Shown here in pieces: positions 37,254 through 44,164 of a DNA stretch of 44,164 nucleotides; positions within the stretch are counted from its first letter, which is position 1, and each line of letters starts with the position of its first letter. The DNA comes from Pirellulales bacterium (GTDB lineage: Bacteria > Planctomycetota > Planctomycetia > Pirellulales > Thermoguttaceae), in contig JAFGRD010000147.1 in the NCBI GenBank assembly GCA_016935315.1, positions 1 to 44,164 on the forward strand. The letters run 5' to 3'. Made by a program: the position numbers and the translations under genes. The notes beneath the pieces were generated by a model. The model was not told where the DNA came from. It did not search any database and worked only from the letters and a program-made list of their open reading frames with translations.

Positions 37254-39581
37254 TCAAACCGGGAACCTATTCCTATTCCTCGGCCGCTTCTTCTTGGGCC
37301 GCTTCTCAGCGATGTCGCGGCTGAGGTCGATCCGCTTCAGCGCCACGTCCAGAACAAACAGCAATGCGGCGGCCGTCAACAGATACGGCCACCAGGACGT
37401 GGTTAGCCGGACGGCCGTTTCCGGCGGCGAGAACACTTCTGCCGGCTGCGGATCGAAGCGACCGCCGGTCGAGTTGGCAATCGCGCGCAGCAACGACTCG
37501 TCGATTGCCGGTGGCGGAAGTCGCTCGGGCGATCGGATCAGCAGTCCATGGGACCGGGCGTGCAGCAGCCGATCACGCAGGCGAAGCGTCACATCCACAC
37601 GACACTCGCCGGGCGCGGAAACCGGAAACGCGGCGCCGTAGCGGCCCGGGGCAAACTGCACGAGCGGCGTTTTCCATGCGGCGGAGTCGGAACTCGTGAT
37701 ATCGAGCGATCCCGTGGCGCCGTTGAGATACTCACTCTCGGAGTCGAAGGCGTCGACGACGACCCGGGCTGCGCCCCCTCGCCAACCGGCGTGCAGGCGA
37801 AAGCGCTTGGATTCGTCTTTCCGCATGGCGTAGCGAGCTAGTTGCGCCCAGAAGCCATCGAAGCCGGACCACTGCTGCCAGCGCTCCGTCCAGGGGCCCT
37901 CGACCTCGGACGTGTAGGCCACACTGAGCCCTCGGCCGAATCGCCACCAGGCCAACAACGGCTGGCCCAGGTCCGTGGCCAGGACAATGCGGCTGCTCTG
38001 TTTGGGGAGCGTTTCGATGTAGCCTGACAACCGCGGAACCCCTTCCAGATCAAGCGGCTCGAAGACCCCGGACGCGTCGACCACTTTGACGTCAACCGAC
38101 CCTTCCACGAGCCCCAGCCGCCCAGCGGCCAGTCGCCGGCGGATGTCGTCGGCAAAGACGGCTGGCACGTCGGTCGGTTCGTCGCGATAGTAGCAGTGTA
38201 CGCGGGCATCAATCCCGGCAAGATCCTGGAGGAGTTTCACATCACTTCCTTTGCCCACGGCCACCGTGGAGATGGTCACCCCGGACTGGACAATCCGGCG
38301 TGTCAACTCCTCGAAGTCTGCCGCTTTGTGCTGTCCGGCCGTAAGGTCCGTGCCGTCGGTCAGCACAATCATGTGCCGCAAATCGGCCGCCGTTTTTTGC
38401 AGAGCCTCGAAAGCGGTCTGCATGGCGGGATACAGGTTCGTTCGGGCATAGGCGGTCGTGATCGCGTCGATTTGCACGTGCAGCCGCTGTTTGGTCTCCT
38501 CGTCGGGACAGAGTTGCAGCGGGCAAATCCAGCGACTCTCGTCCTGAAACCCGAGCACGCCGATCAAATCGCGCGGCCCGAGCATGTCGACGGTCTGCTT
38601 GCCAGCCAGCTTGGCCAGGTCGATGCGGCCCTCTTCCTCCATCGAGCCGGATTGGTCGATCACCAGGACCATGGCCAGGCTGAGACTGCTGGCCACAGGC
38701 AGCATCTCTTCCATCGGCGTGGCGCGGTAGCCGCCGGCGGTGAAGGACCGCTTGCCGCCGGTAACGATCAGCCCGCCACCGAGATCGTGGACGTATGGTT
38801 GCATGCTCGCCAGCATTTCGCCCGACAGCGACGCGGCCGGGACGTTGCAGAGCATCACCAGATCGTAGCCCTGCAACTCGGCAAGGGATTGGGGCATTGC
38901 CGCCGGCGTGCGCACGTCGACGTCGATCAAGTCGCTTTCCAACGCCTTCTGCAAGCGACCGCCCAGCGCCGCTTCCGCTTCGACCAGCAGCACGCGGGGT
39001 TTGAGCACGGGCACGAGGATTTCCCGATCGGGTTGGCCCGGCAGCGGTTTGACCGAAATGGGAACGGTTGTTCGTTCGGCGGCTGCTACCCCGTCACCGG
39101 TCGTTTGGTAGCCATCGGAAAGCAGCACGATCTTGGGGACGTAGGTCTCCGCGATCGCCGCTCCGGCTGCGGCGATCGCCGACGCCAGATCGGTCCCCCT
39201 GGTGTCCGATAGCCGCGAATTCGTGCCGGGATCGCCGACCGTTGCCGGTTCGGTCGCGAATGGCAGAACCAACGCCCGGTTGTCGCCTGCGTGCCGGAGC
39301 GATTCGGCCATAAAGGCATCGGCAGCCCGCCGCGAATCGCCGGAGATGCTGGCGCTGCGGTCCACGACGAAAACCACGCATTGTCGCCGGCTGGTCGTCG
39401 CCGTTTGGACTCCGCAGATTGCAGTGACGAGCAACGCCACCACAAGGATACGGACAGCCAACGACACGTTCCGTTGCCAAGGAGCGAAATGGACAAGGCT
39501 TCGCCGCCAGAAATAGACCAGCGGCGGCAGTGCCAACAGCAGCGCGGCCAGCCAGAACGGTTGTGTCATTTCCAGTTGCAT
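37254..39581 (-). CDS. Membrane protein with two VWA domains around a GATase-like domain
   Basis: The 775-residue protein has two N-terminal transmembrane helices (about 9-25 and 42-58) and one near the C-terminus (about 728-745), followed by a very basic tail. The first VWA domain begins at residue 69 with DRSAS (74-78). A class I glutamine-amidotransferase-like segment (about 196-290, GYDLVMLCNVPAAS) follows, without a clear catalytic triad. A second VWA domain has a canonical MIDAS, DQSGS (309-313), and later LTDGTD. Beta-rich domains make up most of the rest. Such proteins occur in MoxR/DUF58 operons, where they may be targets of the AAA+ ATPase. It is the last gene of that operon, 1 nt after the BatA-like gene, so translation is probably coupled. 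Confidence 0.9.
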   Translation of the reverse strand: MQLEMTQPFWLAALLLALPPLVYFWRRSLVHFAPWQRNVSLAVRILVVALLVTAICGVQTATTSRRQCVVFVVDRSASISGDSRRAADAFMAESLRHAGDNRALVLPFATEPATVGDPGTNSRLSDTRGTDLASAIAAAGAAIAETYVPKIVLLSDGYQTTGDGVAAAERTTVPISVKPLPGQPDREILVPVLKPRVLLVEAEAALGGRLQKALESDLIDVDVRTPAAMPQSLAELQGYDLVMLCNVPAASLSGEMLASMQPYVHDLGGGLIVTGGKRSFTAGGYRATPMEEMLPVASSLSLAMVLVIDQSGSMEEEGRIDLAKLAGKQTVDMLGPRDLIGVLGFQDESRWICPLQLCPDEETKQRLHVQIDAITTAYARTNLYPAMQTAFEALQKTAADLRHMIVLTDGTDLTAGQHKAADFEELTRRIVQSGVTISTVAVGKGSDVKLLQDLAGIDARVHCYYRDEPTDVPAVFADDIRRRLAAGRLGLVEGSVDVKVVDASGVFEPLDLEGVPRLSGYIETLPKQSSRIVLATDLGQPLLAWWRFGRGLSVAYTSEVEGPWTERWQQWSGFDGFWAQLARYAMRKDESKRFRLHAGWRGGAARVVVDAFDSESEYLNGATGSLDITSSDSAAWKTPLVQFAPGRYGAAFPVSAPGECRVDVTLRLRDRLLHARSHGLLIRSPERLPPPAIDESLLRAIANSTGGRFDPQPAEVFSPPETAVRLTTSWWPYLLTAAALLFVLDVALKRIDLSRDIAEKRPKKKRPRNRNRFPV

Positions 39582-39582
39582 T

Positions 39583-40782
39583 TCAGCTCACCCACCGCCG
39601 CTGGTAGAAACACCACTCCAGGGCCAAGAGGGCTATTCCCAACACGGCCAGAAGCAGGCGCGGGGACGGCCATGGGCTCGCGGGAGCGATCGCTGCTGCC
39701 TCGGCGCCGAGGCCTGAAGGAACGCGAAGATCGCCCTCGGTGGACCTCGCCGACGGGGCCCGCAAGTCCGCTGCCCAAACGGTCTCGACTGCCTCAGGCG
39801 GCCCCTTGTCCGCCTCCGGAAGGGCAGTCGCCTGCGGAATCGCTCGCGTAACGCGGTTGTCGTGAAGAAAACCGTCGGCCTGATCCAGTTGCACGCTTAG
39901 TTCACTCGCCCCGGCTGTCGCGACTGCGAAGAACTGCTGTATGTGCTCGTCTGACAACAGCCTGAGCGTCAGTCGATCGGCCGATCTGCCGTCGATGATC
40001 ACGGGGACAGGCTCTTCGTCGATCTCCACTCGAAGGCTGCACACCTCAGGCGTATCGGAGAAGTTGCTCACTTCAGCCATCACCTGGCAGGCATGTGGAT
40101 TGCCAGGGCTTGGCCGAACGCTCACGAGGCTGATCGCCACGTTTGGAGTCGGTCTTCCGACACGCAGTATCTCAATGTCGTCCGCGGCCGCAAGTTCCGC
40201 GGCTTGCGGGAAGCAGGCATCGGTTAGCAGGATGATCGAGCAGGTTGTCGGCTCTGCGAGCATCCGACGCGCGAGGGCGACCGCATCGCCCGGCGGCGAG
40301 TTCTCGCGAGTGCTCGGCACGGCCTGCAACGCTGCGTGGAGTACGGCGTGGTCATTGGTCAGGTTGCAGTGTACGCCCACGACGCCGCCACAGGAGAGCA
40401 CGGCTGCCCGGTCGCAGGGGCGAAGTGTGGAGATCAACCGCGCAGCCGTCTCCCTAGCCTGTCCCAGCCGCGAGGGCGCCACGTCCGTCGCATTCATGCT
40501 GGCCGAATTGTCCATCAGCAGCACCAGCCGTCGCGGTCCGGGAATCCACGGTTCGGCCAGAGCGACTACCAGCACAGCCAGCAACGTCAACTGCACGGCC
40601 AACGACACCGGATGCCGCCACCGCTGCCACGCGTCGCGCCGCGGCTGCTCGGCCAATACGCACTGCCAGATCATATCCGTCGCCACCGGATCGCTTCGCA
40701 ACCGGATCTTTCGCCGATAGAGCAGCACGATGGGGACTGCTAACAGTCCCCAAAGCAGGGCAAGGGGGTTTGCGAAGGCCAT
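39583..40782 (-). CDS. BatA-like membrane protein with aerotolerance-type N-terminus and VWA domain
   Basis: The 399-residue protein begins with MAFANPLALLWGLLAVPIVL, the typical N-terminus of BatA-type ('aerotolerance regulator') membrane proteins. Two transmembrane helices (about 5-22 and 60-78) are followed by a VWA domain with MIDAS DNSAS (91-95). A beta-rich region and a final transmembrane helix (LLLAVLGIALLALEW) just before the C-terminus complete it. ATG 40782 was chosen on this match; the frame remains open upstream into the DUF58 gene but encodes nothing conserved. It lies 71 nt after DUF58 and 1 nt before the double-VWA gene. Together they may form a membrane complex remodelled by MoxR. 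Confidence 0.88.
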   Translation of the reverse strand: MAFANPLALLWGLLAVPIVLLYRRKIRLRSDPVATDMIWQCVLAEQPRRDAWQRWRHPVSLAVQLTLLAVLVVALAEPWIPGPRRLVLLMDNSASMNATDVAPSRLGQARETAARLISTLRPCDRAAVLSCGGVVGVHCNLTNDHAVLHAALQAVPSTRENSPPGDAVALARRMLAEPTTCSIILLTDACFPQAAELAAADDIEILRVGRPTPNVAISLVSVRPSPGNPHACQVMAEVSNFSDTPEVCSLRVEIDEEPVPVIIDGRSADRLTLRLLSDEHIQQFFAVATAGASELSVQLDQADGFLHDNRVTRAIPQATALPEADKGPPEAVETVWAADLRAPSARSTEGDLRVPSGLGAEAAAIAPASPWPSPRLLLAVLGIALLALEWCFYQRRWVS

Positions 40783-40853
40783 CTGGTCGTCAGTTCCCGG
40801 GTTGTCGATGCAGCAAACAGCGGCGCCGCGGTCTTGCTGTCTGTCATGTTTGC

Positions 40854-41741
40854 CTAACTCGATGTTTTCAGTGGGCTCTTCGCTCCCAGTACGGTCAACA
40901 GAACGTCGTTCTCGGGCGTGTCGCTGGCGAATTGCAGGCAGCGGATGCCATGCGTTGCCGAGTAGCGACGAACCGACTCCTGGAATTCCACAAAGCGCTC
41001 TTCGTATCGTCGGGCCGCGCGTTCGGTAACGGTCGCCCGACGTGCGAAGCCGCTCTCCACGTCGTACAACTCCACGTCGCCAAGCAGTCCGGGACAGGCC
41101 TCGCAGAGACCGTAGATTTGCACCACGCGCGGTTCGTACCCCCGATGCCGAAGCGTATCCAGTGCCGGCCGAAAACCCTCGCGGTCGTACAGGTCGCTGA
41201 TCACCACAACCGGGCCGTGCCGCTGGTAGCGGCGGGCGAACTGCTCGGCGGTTCGGGCCAGGTTGGTTCGGTCGCCCTGCAGCGAGAGCCCTTCGAGAAA
41301 ACGAAGCAGCCGGACAGAGTGACTGCGGTGGCGGATGGGCGGCTGCTGGGTGACGAGCCCGTCCGAAAACACGCCCACGCTGAGACAACCCAGGTTGGCC
41401 AGAACCGCATATCCCAGCATCGCGGCGATCTGCCGGGCAAGGTCGAACTTTGGCGGCTGGCCGAGGCCCATACTGGGGGAACAGTCCAGAAGAATGTACA
41501 CGTGACGGTCTGCTTCGCCTTCAAACGTCTTCGTCAACAGCTCGTCGCGCCGGGCGCACCAGTGCCAATCGATGTACCGGTAGTCGTCGCCCGGCGTGTA
41601 GTCGCGCAGCCCGGTGGCCTCGGTACCGCCGCCCGGCAGCTTCCTGCGCACTGTCGTCACCAGCGACCGCTCCGCCGCCCGGCGGGTGATCAACGACAAA
41701 TACCGCAGTCGTTTGAGCGTTTCCGTGTCGAACATCGCCAT
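40854..41741 (-). CDS. DUF58 domain protein (VWA-like)
   Basis: The 295-residue protein carries the DUF58 hallmark, LRDYTPGDDYRYIDWHW (45-61), then a VWA-like domain with DCSPS (86-90). It ends with a C-terminal segment on the VWA fold (VVVISDLYDREG and so on). DUF58 proteins are the standard companions of MoxR ATPases and are thought to act in assembly or activation of protein complexes. It has no transmembrane helix, so it is likely the cytoplasmic link between MoxR and the membrane VWA proteins downstream. It starts 32 nt after the moxR-like gene; ATG 41735 (MFDTE) is an equally possible start. Confidence 0.93.
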   Translation of the reverse strand: MAMFDTETLKRLRYLSLITRRAAERSLVTTVRRKLPGGGTEATGLRDYTPGDDYRYIDWHWCARRDELLTKTFEGEADRHVYILLDCSPSMGLGQPPKFDLARQIAAMLGYAVLANLGCLSVGVFSDGLVTQQPPIRHRSHSVRLLRFLEGLSLQGDRTNLARTAEQFARRYQRHGPVVVISDLYDREGFRPALDTLRHRGYEPRVVQIYGLCEACPGLLGDVELYDVESGFARRATVTERAARRYEERFVEFQESVRRYSATHGIRCLQFASDTPENDVLLTVLGAKSPLKTSS

Positions 41742-41773
41742 GGCCGCGTCGCAGGGGTCAGAATCGGCACGAC

Positions 41774-42799
41774 TCAGCCCTCGGCCGTCGCCTTTGCCTT
41801 GGTGGAGTCACCCAGGACGGCGCCGAGGATCGTGCCGACAATCCGGTCGGGCTCGATGTTTTCAGCCTGTCCCTCAAAATTGAGGATCAGCCGGTGTCGC
41901 AGGACCGCATGAGCCACCGCCGAAAGATCGTCGCGAGAGACTTCGCTTCGCCCCTCGACGATCGCCCGGACTTTGGCCGACAGCACCAGGGCCTGCGCGC
42001 CGCGAGGGCTGGAGCCATAGCGGACGAAACGCCGCACCATCTCCGGCGCCCGCGCGTGGTCGGGATGGCTGGCAGCGACCAATTCAATGCCCAAGCGTCG
42101 GAGTTCCGCATCGATGGGGATTCGCCGGGCAATCTCGCGCATCTCCAGGATGCGCCGGCCGTCGACCACCGCCATCACTACCGGCGGCTCACCCTCGGTC
42201 GTGCGATCCAGAATCTCTTCGATCTGGGAAACGCTCGGAGGCCCCATCACAAACTTGCACGTGAACCGATCGAGTTGCGGCTCGGGCAGCGGGAAGGTGC
42301 CCTCCATTTCCAGTGGATTCTGCGTTGCCATGACGAAGAACGGGCTGGGCAGCTCGAACGTTTCGTTGGAAACGCTGATCGTCTGGCCTTCCATCGCCTC
42401 CAGCAACGCCGACTGCGTCTTCGGCATACCCCGGTTGATCTGGTCGGCCAGAATGACGTGCGAGAACAGGGGGCCTCTCTGAAACTCGAACGTCCGGCGG
42501 CCCTGCTGTGTCTCCATGACAACGTAGGTGCCGAGCAGATCGGCCGGCATCAAGTCAGGCGTGAACTGGACTCGCTGGAAAGAGACTTGCAGCACCTCGG
42601 CCAGCGTTTCCACCAGAAGCGTCTTGCCTACGCCCGGCACCCCCTCCAGCAGCGCGTGGCCTCCGGTCACCACGGTGGTCAACACCCCCTCGATCACGTC
42701 CTCGTATCCGACAACGACCTTGCCAATCTCGCGCCGCAGTGCGTCGAAGTCTCTTCGGAAACGCTCGATTTGCTGCCCGATGGATAGCTCGGTGCTCAT
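41774..42799 (-). CDS. MoxR-family AAA+ ATPase
   Basis: The 341-residue protein is a MoxR-type AAA+ ATPase, a chaperone-like motor that remodels protein complexes. Walker A is GVPGVGKT (53-60). The Walker B segment reads VILADQINRG (115-124), with Gln120 where many MoxR proteins have Glu. The sensor/loop segments TQSALLEAMEGQTIS and MATQNPLEMEGTFPLPEPQLDRF are typical. The C-terminal lid domain contains ASHPDHARAPEMVRRFVRYGSSPRGAQAL. ATG 42799 is preceded by AAGGAAG; the frame extends to 42856 without conservation. It is the first gene of the MoxR-DUF58-VWA-VWA operon. Confidence 0.94.
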   Translation of the reverse strand: MSTELSIGQQIERFRRDFDALRREIGKVVVGYEDVIEGVLTTVVTGGHALLEGVPGVGKTLLVETLAEVLQVSFQRVQFTPDLMPADLLGTYVVMETQQGRRTFEFQRGPLFSHVILADQINRGMPKTQSALLEAMEGQTISVSNETFELPSPFFVMATQNPLEMEGTFPLPEPQLDRFTCKFVMGPPSVSQIEEILDRTTEGEPPVVMAVVDGRRILEMREIARRIPIDAELRRLGIELVAASHPDHARAPEMVRRFVRYGSSPRGAQALVLSAKVRAIVEGRSEVSRDDLSAVAHAVLRHRLILNFEGQAENIEPDRIVGTILGAVLGDSTKAKATAEG

Positions 42800-43791
42800 G
42801 GTGTTCTCTTCCTTAGAGTGGAGGCTCCGTCTTGCGGGCCCAGACGGCGGCACCAAACAGACCTGCTCGATTCGTGCATCCAGATGGCCTTGCGCGAGGA
42901 TGGCCCCCTGGCCAGCTTGCCTTTTCGGCGGGCAGCCAACGCAGTATCACACCGATGCAACCCCGTTGTTTCTCGGGGAAAGACGCTTGTTCTTGCCGTG
43001 CGACTCAATGGCGCCTTAATGATCGCACGAAAGAGAGACCGGCCGCAACCGGGGCGCAGTCGGGCACCGGCCCGGGCGGGGGCAGTCTCGGGTCGCGGCA
43101 TGGGGCTCGGGTCGCGTCGCGAGGCGGTGTGTGGCATGGGACGTCGTATGGGATACGGGGGTTGCATAGTCAGTGCGTTACTTGCCTTTGTTCGGTTGTT
43201 GCCTACCTTTCCGGGGGGGGATGGCGCGACCGCTTTTTCAAGTGGTTCGCGGGTCGCCTCTTGCGAGTAGTATTCCTCCGTGATCATCAAATCGCTGTGG
43301 CCCAATTTGTGCTGGGCTGCATGTATACCATACCTTCTGGTAATCTCGTTGCCCACTGTCCGGCGGAAGGCGCGAAACATCACGTCGGCCCGCTGGGGGT
43401 CCATTCTGGCGGCCTTCTGGATCGCGGCCAGGCAGCGGTGCAGCTCTTCAAAGCAGTGCGGAAACTGGAACACCCGACCGTCCGTGCCGTGTTCGGCCAT
43501 CCGCCGCAGATGCTCCTCCCGCAGCTCGCCGAAAAATGCCAGTTTCGCGCGCTTCGTTTTCGTGGTCGCCGGTTTGATTAGCAGGCACCGCTTCACGAGG
43601 TCAACATCCTCCCATTCCAGATGCAGCAATTCGCCCCGGCGGCGGCCGGGCTCCAGCCATTCGACGATGTAGGTGTCCATAGGTTTGACGCCTTTCAGTC
43701 CGAGTTCAACCCGGCGTCGTCTTCGTCTTGGCCGTCCGTTGGCTGTCGTGTCGTGTGGGTCCGCCCACTCGCGTGTAATCCAGCCGGCCAT
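42796..43791 (-). pseudogene. Degraded tyrosine recombinase/integrase, lacking its N-terminal half
   Basis: Part of this frame (about residues 45-185) matches the catalytic domain of a tyrosine recombinase: RRGELLHLEWEDVDL (the first catalytic Arg), Lys in a KTKRAKLAFFG segment, FRAFRRTVGNEITRRYG (the Arg of the HxxR box; the His appears replaced by Arg), HKLGHSDLMITEEYYS (His and the nucleophilic Tyr). The core-binding N-terminal domain is absent; the residues before (1-44) do not look like it. The last 140 residues are basic and low in complexity and may not be a real protein. Its stop overlaps the moxR-like ATG as ATGA, probably by chance. It is most likely the remnant of an integrated element. 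Confidence 0.7.
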
Positions 43792-44063
43792 GTTGTTGTG
43801 GCCCCCTTTGCTGGTTGGTGTAAATGGTTGATGAGCAAATATCCGCTTGATTTTTTGAAGTATGTTTCGGGATCCTGGAAATCGGCCAGTCGGTACATGT
43901 CCATGTGGCTCATAGTGTTGCGTCGATTTCTCGCCGGCGGTAATGGCCCCAAACGGCCGAAAACGGGGCTGAAAACTCGTCGTAAGTCTTGTGGTGACAA
44001 CCGGTTGGAATTATTGAGCCTTGTCGGCGGACGGAAATCGTGTGAAAATGGGATGCGGTTCAT
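43695..44063 (-). CDS. Hypothetical small protein upstream of the recombinase remnant
   Basis: I do not recognise this 122-residue protein. It begins MNRIPFSHDFRPP and contains MSHMDMYRLADFQDPETYF in its middle. ATG 44063 is preceded by AAGGA with 8-nt spacing, the main evidence that it is real; the frame is open further to 44162. The C-terminus (Thr, Gly and Asp rich) overlaps the start of the recombinase frame. There is no transmembrane helix or cysteine cluster. It may belong to the same decayed mobile element, or be spurious. Confidence 0.35.
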   Translation of the reverse strand: MNRIPFSHDFRPPTRLNNSNRLSPQDLRRVFSPVFGRLGPLPPARNRRNTMSHMDMYRLADFQDPETYFKKSSGYLLINHLHQPAKGATTTWPAGLHASGRTHTTRQPTDGQDEDDAGLNSD

Positions 44064-44164
44064 CGTAACGTCCTTTTTGGCAATGGGTTGTGTTGTTGTC
44101 TCCGGGGCGATTTGGGCCATCTCGGCGCACAACGGGCCCGTGGCGTGCCCGTCTGGGCACACGA

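Noticed and set aside
41774..42799. HPD tripeptide in the MoxR protein as a J-domain
   Set aside because: It occurs in the lid domain of an AAA+ ATPase, with no helical J-domain context, so it does not supply a DnaJ partner for the SrfB ATPase.

Overview
The window looks like chromosomal DNA of a planctomycete, probably a member of the Pirellulales or a relative. This rests on three things: high GC content; the gene families seen (PQQ-type propellers, a MoxR/DUF58/double-VWA membrane operon, a long acyl-CoA dehydrogenase joined to ETF genes, divergent eukaryote-like kinases); and loosely packed genes with unusual accessory domains. The lineage is an inference from content; there is no rRNA gene here.

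Layout. Positions 44-9759 are mostly housekeeping: tRNA-Lys(CUU), a GAF-containing sigma-54 activator, etfB-etfA-acyl-CoA dehydrogenase (beta-oxidation or another acyl-CoA oxidation route feeding the quinone pool), fabI, and a cupin-ligA pair. Positions 10265-16285 hold murD, uvrA (divergent from murD) and an exported PQQ-like propeller protein. Positions 37254-42799 hold a MoxR ATPase, a DUF58 protein and two membrane VWA proteins in one minus-strand operon. The right end has a decayed tyrosine recombinase and a small unknown gene.

The most interesting part is 16305-36576, two operons diverging from a non-coding region of about 0.8 kb. The leftward operon encodes, in order of transcription: a 2142-residue membrane-anchored protein with a cytoplasmic zinc ribbon and a long exported array of bacterial Ig-like domains; a SrfC-like P-loop GTPase; a SrfB-like Hsp70/actin-fold ATPase; a small protein whose C-terminus looks like the beta-domain of the nucleotide exchange factor GrpE; and a zinc-ribbon/proline-rich/beta-propeller protein. 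The rightward operon encodes a divergent Ser/Thr kinase-like protein, a soluble VWA protein and a PP2C phosphatase, i.e. a kinase/VWA/PP2C signalling triad. My reading is that these eight genes form one system: a phosphorylation-controlled, chaperone-like ATPase plus a GTPase, coupled to a giant envelope protein. I do not recognise this full combination as a described system. The pairing of a SrfB-type ATPase with a GrpE-like partner is the most specific new claim.

Non-coding signals include an 88-bp dispersed repeat with a conserved hairpin (two copies, about 83% identical by my count), a 15-position motif found near both ends of the divergent intergenic region, a tandem 18-bp repeat upstream of uvrA, and two convergent gene pairs that share a CTAG stop. 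I see no CRISPR array, intact insertion sequence, prophage or rRNA.
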